Origin: Candidatus Cloacimonadota bacterium
GTDB lineage: Bacteria; Cloacimonadota; Cloacimonadia; Cloacimonadales; TCS61
Length of the DNA: 9,184 nt
Assembly: GCA_003647825.1 (NCBI GenBank)
Contig: QMNP01000051.1
Span: forward strand, 1-9,184
Direction: 5' to 3'
Both the position numbers and the translations under genes were made by a program. The notes under the pieces are model-generated. The model was not told the origin of the DNA, searched no databases, and saw only the letters and a program-made list of their open reading frames with translations. This document shows, piece after piece, positions 1-7,821 of this stretch; within the stretch, counting starts at the first letter, position 1; each line of letters begins with the position of its first letter.

Positions 1-23
1 TAAAAGAAAAAGTGCAATTTTTT

Positions 24-28
24 GGGGG
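24..28 (+). promoter_or_regulatory. Probable ribosome binding site of the barrel-like gene
   Basis: A GGGGG run lies 7 bases before the ATG at 36. It is a weak Shine-Dalgarno match, but it supports ATG 36 over the in-frame GTG at 12, because the run would lie inside the coding region if GTG 12 were used. The 35 bases before the ATG are otherwise A/T-rich, with no convincing -35/-10 promoter. Confidence 0.45.
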
Positions 29-35
29 TATAGTT

Positions 36-1025
36 ATGAAAAAACACGTTTTATTGCTTTTCGTTTTAGTTGCAGCATCCGCTTTATTGGCGATACCTTA
101 CACAGCAATGGGTACGATAAATATTCCGGATGCCTATGTAATGCCGCATATGATGATGGATATATCAACTACCGGCTTAATGACCAGTGATGGAGTTGTC
201 GAATTGGCTCCCGGTGAGACTATCGCCGATAGGAAACCTTATGATGAACTGGATTATGCCGGTAATCTAAGGATCGGCCTGTTTAATAAGGCAGAACTTG
301 GCATTGTTTACACCAGTACAGCCGGAGTATTTGCTAATTTCAAGTTCAAATTGATCACCGAGACAGAAACCTTACCGGCTATTTCCTTTGGAATGCTGAA
401 TATTTTTTCTGAAGTTGGTGATCCTAAATTAGGATATTTTCGTGGAGAATATGATTATCCTGATCCAATTGATTATGTGAAGTTCTCGCCCTTTACCGTT
501 CTCAGTAAATCTACAGTTATCGTAACGGGTATATCGGGTATGGATTATATTGAAACAACCCTTCATCTTGGCCTGGGTGCCAGAAGATTCAGGGGACGTG
601 GAAAATACAGCGGCTATGTTAATGGCCTTTTTGGCGGCCTGGAGATCAAGCCTTCCAAGCATTGGGGAGTTCTGGGTGAGATCGATGGACAGGATATGAA
701 TCTTGGCATAAATTTTTTCTTCAAGAATTTCACTGTTAACGCAGGTATTTTTAGAATGGAAGATTTAGCAAACTCAGCTTTAGGAAATAAAATAGCCTTT
801 AATCTAAAATATACTATGGATAAATTTTCCGAGCTTAAAATTAATGAAAGACGAGTTAAAGCCTCTACCACACGCTATATGCAGAATAAAACCGTACCGG
901 GCTCCGGCGGCAGCTATTACGAATCCGGCACCAATCCACTTCAGGAAGAATTGGAACAGATCCGTCAGCGTAGAAAGCAATCTGAAAAAGAACTGGAAGA
1001 GATCAGGAAACTTTTACAAGAATAG
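36..1025 (+). CDS. Exported outer-membrane beta-barrel-like protein with C-terminal coiled-coil tail
   Basis: The 329-residue product begins with a clear Sec signal peptide: MKK, a Leu/Val-rich core, and predicted cleavage after Ala19 (SALLA|IPY). ATG 36 is preferred to GTG 12 because it begins directly at the charged n-region. Residues about 20-275 alternate hydrophobic and polar residues in short strands rich in Gly and aromatics (for example LRIGLFNKAELGIVY and GGLEIKPSKHWGVLGEIDG), as in outer-membrane barrels. The early 'GTINIPDAYVMP' segment and the later 'GGLE.KPS...GEIDG...NLGI' segment recall YjbH-like exopolysaccharide-associated barrels, but that resemblance is from memory and unverified. 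A Gly/Ser/Tyr linker at about 285-298 leads to a charged helix at about 300-329 (EELEQIRQRRKQSEKELEEI), probably a coiled coil. The protein therefore lacks the usual C-terminal aromatic beta-signal. It is followed closely by the TPR genes and may be the outer-membrane anchor of the assembly. A soluble beta-rich periplasmic protein is the alternative. Confidence 0.6.
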   Translation: MKKHVLLLFVLVAASALLAIPYTAMGTINIPDAYVMPHMMMDISTTGLMTSDGVVELAPGETIADRKPYDELDYAGNLRIGLFNKAELGIVYTSTAGVFANFKFKLITETETLPAISFGMLNIFSEVGDPKLGYFRGEYDYPDPIDYVKFSPFTVLSKSTVIVTGISGMDYIETTLHLGLGARRFRGRGKYSGYVNGLFGGLEIKPSKHWGVLGEIDGQDMNLGINFFFKNFTVNAGIFRMEDLANSALGNKIAFNLKYTMDKFSELKINERRVKASTTRYMQNKTVPGSGGSYYESGTNPLQEELEQIRQRRKQSEKELEEIRKLLQE

Positions 1026-1043
1026 ATATTAGAAATGACTATT

Positions 1044-3056
1044 ATGAAGAAAACAATTTTAGTTTTATTCGTATTGTCATCCCTTTTTATTTTTGCACAG
1101 GACGAAACTGATAATCAGGCAGAAGCTAATACGCAGTTAATTGATCTGGTGCGGGAAGAGGGCAGGCAGCTCGCTTACATGGAAGAAGAGGTTTCATATT
1201 TCTTCAATCTTTTAAAGCAGCAGCAGGCAATACGCGAATTATATGAAAATGATAAGTTAGCCGATATATTGAAGCATTATGCCAAATATACCAAACAATT
1301 TGACCGTATGTTTGAGCAGAATGATCTGGAAACTCTCTCCACCAAAATTGGTGAGCACAGAGTTATCTATGGCAAGATCCCTGAATTGCACGATCAGATC
1401 AGGTTTTATCAGGCTAAACTTTTCTTTTACCGCGGCCAATACGCTCGAGCTCGCAATTATCTGGAAGATATGATCCGGAACTATCCCCAGTCATCTAAGA
1501 TTGAAGAAGCTCAATTTATGCTTCAGAAAGTGTATTTCTACGAAGGCTACGATCAAGAGCTGATCACTCTCTTTGACAGCTATACGGGCGAAATGTCTAT
1601 AACACAGAATTACTGGCTGGCACAGGCTTATTTTAATGTTGGCCGTTATGATGAAGCTGCTGAGATCTTCAATATCTTAAAACAGGATACATATTATTCC
1701 TATAAGGCTGCCTCTATGCTGGCCATGATCTCTTATTTTAAAGGTGAGGTTGATTCTGCAATAGAGGAGTTTCTGGCTTTAAGCGATAACGATTACAAGA
1801 AAAATAATCCGGATTATGATTTCAGTTTTTTAGCTTTGGCTCGCCTCTATACTCTTGAAAAGGATGAAGTGAAGGCGCTGCAATACTATAATACCTATTG
1901 CAAAATGCAGAAAGAACCCATTGATGATGCTGTGCTGTTTGAAGTTGCTTCCAGATATAATGAAAATGGCATGTATGACCAGGCTCTTACATATCTTGAA
2001 CAAATAGTGGAAAAACCTCATAAAAGCCAGTATTATACATCTGCTAAATTCCTGATTGCAATGAATAAAAGCGGTGGTGTAGATCTGGATCTGATCGAAT
2101 CTTCTGTTAGTGAGATGATTTCTCAGAATGATATGCTTTTAAGTACTCTTAATACTAAATATCAATTACTGGAAGATTACAGCCGTATTCGTCGTATAAT
2201 GGCTGCCAGTAGATTATCGCAGTCAGAATTAGATGAATTGTCTTTACAGCTGACTCAAATTGAAGCTGATTTACAGGCTACCAATGAGACTATGCAGGGC
2301 TTCTATGAAGGAATGGATCCAACCACGTTAAATACTCTTATCCTTCTGGAAGAGGAATATAAAACCTACACCAGCACTGTTTCTGATATTGATGCGCTGG
2401 TCTTGCTGGCAAATTCTACTCCCAATGATAGAATACCCCGTCTGATGGAGGAGGAGATTGCCTATTCAGATTCAGCTATCTTTGTACTGCAGACCCTCAA
2501 ATATTTAGGGCATCGTACCCAGGTTTCCGGTTTTGAGTTCGATATGGCTCGCAGACTTGCCATAGAGAAAATGTATGCTGAAACTGATATGAACACGTGG
2601 AATGAATTACAGGTTATTGCCCAGGATAATAATCATACCGATATTGCCGAAAAGATCGCCAGATATAAAGAACTGGTTACTGCTAATATGGAATCTTTCG
2701 ATCTGATAGCTGATTATATGTTTGGCGGCACGCCTACGGATGAATTCAAGCAGGCGATCGAAGCAGAGATTGCTTCCATTGAAGCTTCCAAGACGGAAAT
2801 GATCGGGTTAAAAGATGTTGTACGTCAGGATTTTAACAAACGTATTGCCGCCAAATTAAATAGAGAAAAACAAATATTGATCTCTGAATTTGACAGTCTC
2901 AAAGATCTTTATGATAGAACTTTATCTGCTGTAATTGGTGATGTAGCTGCAGTTACAGATCAATATCAAATGAAATTACTGGGTCTTCTCTTTAAGCAGA
3001 CTCAGACTATGGATAAGAAGTACAAAGAACTCCAGGAAAAGGTTAGAAATGAATAG
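1044..3056 (+). CDS. Exported TPR and coiled-coil periplasmic protein
   Basis: The product is 670 residues from ATG 1044. An in-frame ATG at 1035 would add Met-Thr-Ile; neither has a good Shine-Dalgarno, and 1044 is chosen because MKKTILVLF forms a compact n-region. The signal peptide is predicted to be cut at FIFA|QDE (after Ala18). Residues about 113-345 hold TPR-like helical hairpins with the usual small/aromatic spacing, such as 'AKLFFYRGQYARARNYLEDM', 'AQAYFNVGRYDEAAEIF' and 'RYNENGMYDQALTYLEQI'. Residues about 346-457 and about 540-670 are charged, Leu-containing helices likely to form coiled coils. No enzymatic motif is seen. TPR arrays are protein-protein interaction scaffolds, so a structural or adaptor role in the periplasm is inferred. 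The gene starts about 18 bases after the barrel gene and overlaps the next gene by 8 bases. It may be compared with CpoB/YbgF (coiled coil plus TPR, Tol-linked), but it is much larger and in the opposite domain order. Confidence 0.8.
   Translation: MKKTILVLFVLSSLFIFAQDETDNQAEANTQLIDLVREEGRQLAYMEEEVSYFFNLLKQQQAIRELYENDKLADILKHYAKYTKQFDRMFEQNDLETLSTKIGEHRVIYGKIPELHDQIRFYQAKLFFYRGQYARARNYLEDMIRNYPQSSKIEEAQFMLQKVYFYEGYDQELITLFDSYTGEMSITQNYWLAQAYFNVGRYDEAAEIFNILKQDTYYSYKAASMLAMISYFKGEVDSAIEEFLALSDNDYKKNNPDYDFSFLALARLYTLEKDEVKALQYYNTYCKMQKEPIDDAVLFEVASRYNENGMYDQALTYLEQIVEKPHKSQYYTSAKFLIAMNKSGGVDLDLIESSVSEMISQNDMLLSTLNTKYQLLEDYSRIRRIMAASRLSQSELDELSLQLTQIEADLQATNETMQGFYEGMDPTTLNTLILLEEEYKTYTSTVSDIDALVLLANSTPNDRIPRLMEEEIAYSDSAIFVLQTLKYLGHRTQVSGFEFDMARRLAIEKMYAETDMNTWNELQVIAQDNNHTDIAEKIARYKELVTANMESFDLIADYMFGGTPTDEFKQAIEAEIASIEASKTEMIGLKDVVRQDFNKRIAAKLNREKQILISEFDSLKDLYDRTLSAVIGDVAAVTDQYQMKLLGLLFKQTQTMDKKYKELQEKVRNE
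3034..3042 (+). promoter_or_regulatory. Ribosome binding site of the giant TPR gene, inside the preceding gene
   Basis: The purine-rich AGGAAAAGG lies 6 bases before ATG 3049, within the last codons of the upstream gene. With the 8-base ORF overlap, it suggests translational coupling of the two TPR genes and similar protein output. Confidence 0.55.
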
Positions 3057-6000
3057 ATCTCTTCTGAGAAACTTGTTGGTTTTCATTTTTATATTCGTCT
3101 CTTTTAGCATTTTTGCCCAATCAGCGGAGTCGCAATTACAAACTGAATATGAAAAGAAAATTAATTATAAAAGAATAATATATAATAAAACATTAGATTT
3201 TATTAATGATAATCCCAATTCACCGGGACTGGCCAGAATGTATTTCAATCTGGCCGAGATGAGTACTGAAGTTGATGTAACCGAACCAGGCAAAACAGCA
3301 GGATATTATGCCAAGGTTCTGGAATACGATCCTAATATACTGGAAAAAGATGCAGTTTACTATAATCTGGGACTATACGGTTACAATGCAGAAGTATTAA
3401 AAAGAGATGAAACCAGGATGAACAACATCGATCTGGTAATCAACTGGCCGGATAATATGCGCCTTTCGGAAGAAAAACTGCAATATGTGATCGATGCCTA
3501 TAAGGAAATCCTGGATAATATGCCCGATTCACAATATAATACTGAAGCAGCTTATCGCCTTGGTAATGTTTACTTCAATATTGCCATTGACTCTCGAGTA
3601 CCCGGTCCGCTTTACCAGAAAGCGATCAAATATTTTGATATTGTGGTAGAACGGGAAGGTGATCCGCTTCAACTTCATGGTCTTTTTCAAAGAGCCTGGG
3701 TTTATTTCAGTAGTGCTAATTTCCCGAAAGCAATTGATGATTTTTCTCAAATCCTGGAGGTTATCTCAGCGGATTCTCTTCAAACTGAAAGAGCTTTCTT
3801 TGAAGGTGATGCCATTGAAAATATGGCTTACAGTTTGATAGAATACGACGGAACTGATTTCGAACAGTTTTCAGTTGCCTCCCAGAAGGCAATTGAGATC
3901 TTCCAGAATTTTGTGAATAAAGAATATGGTCAGGAAGTGATTTTAAAAGCCATAGAACTAAAACATAAATATAACGCGCCTATGCAGGCAGTTGACCTTT
4001 ATGACGCATTAATAACACTCTACCCGGATAATATTGGCGCTCCTACCTATATCGATTCCATCATGACGATCTTTAAACGATATCCCTCCAGAACCAGAAA
4101 TGGTGTGCCGGCAGAAAAATTAGTTATTGATCAGATGATCAGACTGGTAACTGAATTCAGAGTCGACTCGCTCTGGTATCAAACCAATAAAGATAACTAT
4201 ATAGAACCTCAATTGAAAGTGATTCGTGATGCCTATGAATTCCTGGAACCTAAATTTTACAATAATTTTGCTCAGTCCAAAAGCGATGAAGATTATCGCA
4301 CCTATGAGGAATTGACTGATAACTATTGTAAATTTACCGAATTTGATGATGAACTGGGTAGATCAAAGAAAGAAAATATGCGGAAAACAGTGGTCGATTT
4401 TGGCCAGGATATGGCGGAAGGAACCAACGATCCTGGTTATTATTTCGATACCAATGCCGATATTCTTACCTTTATCAACGATAATCCCGATAATCCGCTG
4501 GTTTACGATTATCGTGATATTGAATATTATAATTATGAAAAGATCTATGAGATATTAAAACCCACCATAAATGAACAAGCATATATTGATTCTGCGCGTG
4601 GCATCTATATTGATGCTGATGGCCTGGATTCACTTTTGATCAATGCCTCGATCTTCTTTGAAAATTATCTGATCGAATCAGCTAAAGAAGGCGTAGAAAT
4701 TCAGCAAGAGATTGTCAGAATAATCTATCAAAGAGCAGAAATGCGTTATAATCGCGAAGAGTTTGATGAAGCTTATGCTGATTATGAGAATCTACTCAAT
4801 TATACTCTGGAAGACGAACTCTCCAAGATCGCCTACGCCAGGATGGCTGAAATTAGTCAGCAGAGACTGGACTATGATCTAGCGGAAAGCTATTATAGAA
4901 AAGCGGCAGAATTTGCATCAGCAGAAGAAAAGGAAGCACTTAATAACAATGTACTGGCAGCCATGCAGACGAAAGCTTCAACTCTGGCGGATTCCGCCGA
5001 TTATGTACAGGCAGCAGAACAGTATCTTCGTTTATCTGATGAATTAAAAGAGACTAAACCTGATGAAAGTATTGGCTTCCTGGTAAAAGCAATTGAAAGC
5101 TATAAGAGTGCCAATGAATTGCAAACAGCACTTGATCTGTATCTGGAAATTGCTTCTCGAAAGGAAACCAGCGATGAGAAATTGGCAGCATACGTAGGTG
5201 CCTGGACGATTTCTGATAGCTTAAAAGACTGGACTCAAAGTGAAGATCTGCGTCAGCAATATATCAATCTCTATCCTAAGTCGAATGAAGCTTTCAAATT
5301 ACGACTGAATATAATCAGCTTTTACGAAGGCGAGCAGTTTAATGATAAATTTGCTGCTGCCGCTATGTATATGGAATTACATGATGATGCTGCCCAGATG
5401 GATATTGGAGATCAGCAGCCTGAAAATATCTTTTTAAATGGTTTAAGAATTTATCAGGAACTGGAAGACGAGGAGAAGATCGAAGAGTATTGTTTGAAAT
5501 TCGATGAGCTCTATCCCGATCATCCCAAAGCAAATGACTTCCTGGTGCTGGTAGCCTTAATGTACAAAGATAGAGGTGATGAAGCGGCTTACGAAGAACT
5601 GGCTGCTCACATCTATAAAAAAGATCCTTCCATTAACCTGCTGGAACAATTTGCTGCAGAGAAGTTGAAAGAAATTAAAGCTGTTGCCGATAGCCTGTTC
5701 GAGGCAGAAGAATATGACCTGATGTTTACCAAGATCGAAGAATTCAAAAACACAGAGGCAAAGTATCAGGCTCAGGGTGTTGTCCTTCCTACCGAAACGA
5801 TCTATGATGTATTCGATTATTATGCAAGATATGTAGAATTTAAAAATCATTATGCTACAGAAATGGCAGAAATTGAAGCTGCTGTTCTGGGTAAAACTCC
5901 CGGACAGTTAATCAAAGTAAATAACCTTACAGAATGGAAGAAACACCTGGCAGAGGGTAAGAAGCGAATTCCTAAACTGATGGAGCAATGCGATGCTGTT

Positions 6001-7809
6001 CGAGACAGAGTTATCGCTTTGATCAAACAGGGTAACGAATATAATCTGGAAACAGTGAAACGTACCCATGCCATCTATCTGGCAGCACTAACCTATGATT
6101 ATGCAACAGATGTTACAATTACACAGGTAAAAAAATATATTGATATTTCGGATCAGTTGAACAATGAGAGAATGGCTGCTAATCCTGTACAACAGCAGCA
6201 GTATAAAACAGCTCTTACCGGTCAGGGTAACCAACTGGCTTATGGCTTCAAGAAGAAAGCTGCTCAAATGTATACCACATTGCTTACAACTTTCTATGAT
6301 GGTAAAGATTATAGCGATGAATATACTGATCTGGCCTATAACAAACTTGCTGAATGGGGAGTTCGTAAAAGCAAGATCCACGAAGATTATTACACTAATG
6401 CCAGCTGGAACAGGAATTTGGTGACTATTTCTGAAACAGAATTAACAACATCAGATCCGTCACTTTGGACTCCAGTTGAACTTAACACTATAGAAGCTGT
6501 CTTTGATACAGCTGAGGTTGTGATCATTCCAGCAGATCAAGATATCTATTTGAGTTCTAGATTTTCTGCTGAAATTCCTCCTGAATTGATTACGATTGAA
6601 TATACTTATGACAGACCAGTTCAAGTCTTTATAAATGATACTCCTGTTGAAAAAGAACCAACTTTGCAGGAAGAATTTGTTAAAGTGAATGATGTGCTTA
6701 CTCCTCATTATAAAATTACTTCTACCAGAGGTGCTGTATCCGGTGATAATATGATCACTTTCAAAATTGCTCGAGATACAACAGCCGTTGACACAACTGG
6801 TACTGATACAACACTGTTTGCAGCTCATTATACTTTGCAGTACGATGAAGAAGCATTAGAATTCTTCCGTACAACAGAGAAGAAGATGTTCTATTCAGAC
6901 TTTACCTGGCTTACTCATAAAGCAGATTCTGCAGATGAACTTCCTAATTTTGATGAACTTGCAGAAGCGTCAGAAGAGGAAGTTGCAGTGGCTGATTCAG
7001 CTGTTGCTGAAGAAACAATTGCAGATCCAATTGTATTAGCCCAAGCTGATTCAATGAAGGCTCAAGCAGAACTGTTGATAGACCAGGCTGAATCATTGAG
7101 AATTCAAGCAGATTCGTTGATCACTGAATCTGAATCCACTATAATTGTTCAAGCCGATACACTTTCTGCTCCAGCCGATTCTATGATGGCTGTATCAGAT
7201 TCTTCAGTAATTGCTGAAGCTGATTCTGTGAAGGTTACAGGAATAGACTCGACAATGGTAGCTCAAGCCGAATCAATGATCGCTCAAGCCGACTCAATAA
7301 TGGTTATGGCAAGTACAATGATCGCTCAAGCTGATTCTATGATAGCCCAGGCAGGATCTATAAATACCGAGGAAACGAAGGTTGTTGAAGAACCTGATGT
7401 TATAGAATATGAATGGGTTGCCGCTGATACTGCCTACTTCCAGTATTACAAAAGCCAGATGTTTGGTATGGAAGAATCACCAGCTCAAGAGATCTGGTAT
7501 CCGGTAATTGATACGACAACCGCTAATACCGTTTTCTTCAAAGCTGAAATTGAAATACCAACCGAGGTGCTGCGGGCATCAGCCAGATATATTGGACAAC
7601 ATATTGTTTCTATCTGGATCAATCAAGAATTGGTGGTAGAAAATAAAGAGATGGTAGTTGATGAAAAATTGTTCAAAGTTCAGAGTAATGAGCTTGTGAT
7701 CTCTCAGCTCTTACCTGGCAAAAATACTATCATGGTAAAAGTAACTGGTGGAGAAATGTATAAAGGTTTCATTTTTGATATGGATTATATAATCCGTAAA
7801 GGCGAATAA
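3049..7809 (+). CDS. Giant exported TPR protein with tandem jelly-roll-like C-terminal domains
   Basis: The product is 1586 residues. The signal peptide (MNRSLLRN, hydrophobic core) is predicted to be cut at SIFA|QSA after Ala23. Helical TPR-type repeats cover about 55-240 and, most clearly, about 544-950: 'IIYQRAEMRYNREEFDEAYADYENLL', 'MAEISQQRLDYDLAESYYRKA' and 'VALMYKDRGDEAAYEELAAHI' have the alternating small/aromatic TPR pattern. Residues about 950-1140 are further helical segments. The C-terminal third changes character. It holds a beta-rich domain at about 1163-1275, a low-complexity heptad stalk at 1331-1437, and a second beta-rich domain at about 1456-1586. The last has the 'VSIWINQELVVEN...LLPGKNTIMVKV' pattern typical of galactose-binding-like jelly rolls, such as the N-terminal domain of GH2 enzymes. 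No catalytic residues or membrane anchor are evident. A periplasmic scaffold working with the downstream ExbB/ExbD-type motor is inferred. Its size and architecture recall the large TPR proteins of the Myxococcus Glt system, but homology is not established. Confidence 0.85.
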   Translation: MNRSLLRNLLVFIFIFVSFSIFAQSAESQLQTEYEKKINYKRIIYNKTLDFINDNPNSPGLARMYFNLAEMSTEVDVTEPGKTAGYYAKVLEYDPNILEKDAVYYNLGLYGYNAEVLKRDETRMNNIDLVINWPDNMRLSEEKLQYVIDAYKEILDNMPDSQYNTEAAYRLGNVYFNIAIDSRVPGPLYQKAIKYFDIVVEREGDPLQLHGLFQRAWVYFSSANFPKAIDDFSQILEVISADSLQTERAFFEGDAIENMAYSLIEYDGTDFEQFSVASQKAIEIFQNFVNKEYGQEVILKAIELKHKYNAPMQAVDLYDALITLYPDNIGAPTYIDSIMTIFKRYPSRTRNGVPAEKLVIDQMIRLVTEFRVDSLWYQTNKDNYIEPQLKVIRDAYEFLEPKFYNNFAQSKSDEDYRTYEELTDNYCKFTEFDDELGRSKKENMRKTVVDFGQDMAEGTNDPGYYFDTNADILTFINDNPDNPLVYDYRDIEYYNYEKIYEILKPTINEQAYIDSARGIYIDADGLDSLLINASIFFENYLIESAKEGVEIQQEIVRIIYQRAEMRYNREEFDEAYADYENLLNYTLEDELSKIAYARMAEISQQRLDYDLAESYYRKAAEFASAEEKEALNNNVLAAMQTKASTLADSADYVQAAEQYLRLSDELKETKPDESIGFLVKAIESYKSANELQTALDLYLEIASRKETSDEKLAAYVGAWTISDSLKDWTQSEDLRQQYINLYPKSNEAFKLRLNIISFYEGEQFNDKFAAAAMYMELHDDAAQMDIGDQQPENIFLNGLRIYQELEDEEKIEEYCLKFDELYPDHPKANDFLVLVALMYKDRGDEAAYEELAAHIYKKDPSINLLEQFAAEKLKEIKAVADSLFEAEEYDLMFTKIEEFKNTEAKYQAQGVVLPTETIYDVFDYYARYVEFKNHYATEMAEIEAAVLGKTPGQLIKVNNLTEWKKHLAEGKKRIPKLMEQCDAVRDRVIALIKQGNEYNLETVKRTHAIYLAALTYDYATDVTITQVKKYIDISDQLNNERMAANPVQQQQYKTALTGQGNQLAYGFKKKAAQMYTTLLTTFYDGKDYSDEYTDLAYNKLAEWGVRKSKIHEDYYTNASWNRNLVTISETELTTSDPSLWTPVELNTIEAVFDTAEVVIIPADQDIYLSSRFSAEIPPELITIEYTYDRPVQVFINDTPVEKEPTLQEEFVKVNDVLTPHYKITSTRGAVSGDNMITFKIARDTTAVDTTGTDTTLFAAHYTLQYDEEALEFFRTTEKKMFYSDFTWLTHKADSADELPNFDELAEASEEEVAVADSAVAEETIADPIVLAQADSMKAQAELLIDQAESLRIQADSLITESESTIIVQADTLSAPADSMMAVSDSSVIAEADSVKVTGIDSTMVAQAESMIAQADSIMVMASTMIAQADSMIAQAGSINTEETKVVEEPDVIEYEWVAADTAYFQYYKSQMFGMEESPAQEIWYPVIDTTTANTVFFKAEIEIPTEVLRASARYIGQHIVSIWINQELVVENKEMVVDEKLFKVQSNELVISQLLPGKNTIMVKVTGGEMYKGFIFDMDYIIRKGE
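6535..6873 (+). other. First beta-sandwich (jelly-roll-like) domain of the giant TPR protein
   Basis: Residues about 1163-1275 leave the helical pattern and give beta-strand-like segments: 'SSRFSAEIPPELITIEYTY', 'RPVQVFINDTPVEKE', 'NMITFKIARD' and 'AAHYTLQY'. The V-x-V-F-I-N-D-x-P-V segment followed by N-M-I-T-F-K-I resembles the strand pair around the ligand face of galactose-binding-like folds. A short Asp-Thr-Thr-rich insert (residues 1243-1254) interrupts the last strands. The fold assignment is by pattern only. Confidence 0.5.
7039..7359 (+). repeat. Degenerate 21-base tandem repeat coding for Ala/Asp/Ser heptads
   Basis: Residues 1331-1437 of the giant TPR protein follow a 7-residue period with a consensus close to I-A-Q-A-D-S-M, about 15 copies, some degenerate. 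At DNA level the best-kept copies are successive 21-base units from 7261 to 7365, beginning GCTCAAGCC, GCTCAAGCC, a diverged unit, GCTCAAGCT and GCCCAGGCA. Ile/Met and Ala fall at heptad a/d-like spacing, so an Ala-rich coiled-coil or single-helix stalk is plausible. Unit-number variation between strains would be expected. Confidence 0.8.
7408..7806 (+). other. Second beta-sandwich (jelly-roll-like) domain, C-terminal end of the giant TPR protein
   Basis: Residues about 1454-1586 include 'VFFKAEIEIPTEVLRASARY' (from 1495), 'HIVSIWINQELVVEN' (Trp1523, Asn1525) and 'LLPGKNTIMVKV' (about 1554-1565). The order of strand, W-I-N-x-x-x-V turn, then L-x-P-G-x-N-x-I-x-V-x-V is the signature of jelly-roll carbohydrate-binding-like domains. 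It aligns by eye with the first beta domain (E-I-P-x-E and F/W-I-N motifs in the same order). Its ligand, sugar or protein, cannot be told from the sequence. Confidence 0.55.
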
Positions 7810-7812
7810 CCT

Positions 7813-7819
7813 GAGGTGA
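7813..7819 (+). promoter_or_regulatory. Strong ribosome binding site that fixes the start of the acidic-protein gene
   Basis: GAGGTGA matches seven bases of the Shine-Dalgarno consensus AAGGAGGTGA and precedes ATG 7822 at normal spacing. The in-frame GTG at 7816 is part of this site, so it is not the start codon. Confidence 0.8.
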
Positions 7820-7821
7820 AT

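Noticed and set aside
12..35. In-frame GTG at 12 as start of the first gene
   Set aside because: It would add MQFFGGIV before a perfect signal peptide start, and the only ribosome binding site candidate (24-28) lies downstream of it and serves ATG 36.
1..35. Promoter upstream of the first gene
   Set aside because: Only 35 A/T-rich bases are visible and no paired -35/-10 boxes are convincing. The leading TAA could be the stop of an upstream gene in the same operon, but that cannot be shown.
844..1032. Overlapping forward ORF of 62 codons in another frame
   Set aside because: It lies inside the end of the barrel-like gene in a different frame, has no ribosome binding site and no recognisable features.
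6460..6828. Long reverse-strand ORF of 122 codons
   Set aside because: It is a Cys/Ser/Ile/Asn-rich shadow of the giant TPR gene with no ribosome binding site or domain. The other reverse-strand ORFs in the window were rejected for the same reason.
7261..7365. CRISPR-like spaced repeats
   Set aside because: The 21-base units are directly adjacent without spacers, keep the reading frame, and code for a heptad protein repeat.
6421..7380. Apparent codon-use shift in the last third of the giant TPR gene suggesting horizontal transfer
   Set aside because: The change follows the shift from helical TPR to beta and Ala/Asp/Ser-rich composition, and by eye it cannot be separated from amino-acid bias.
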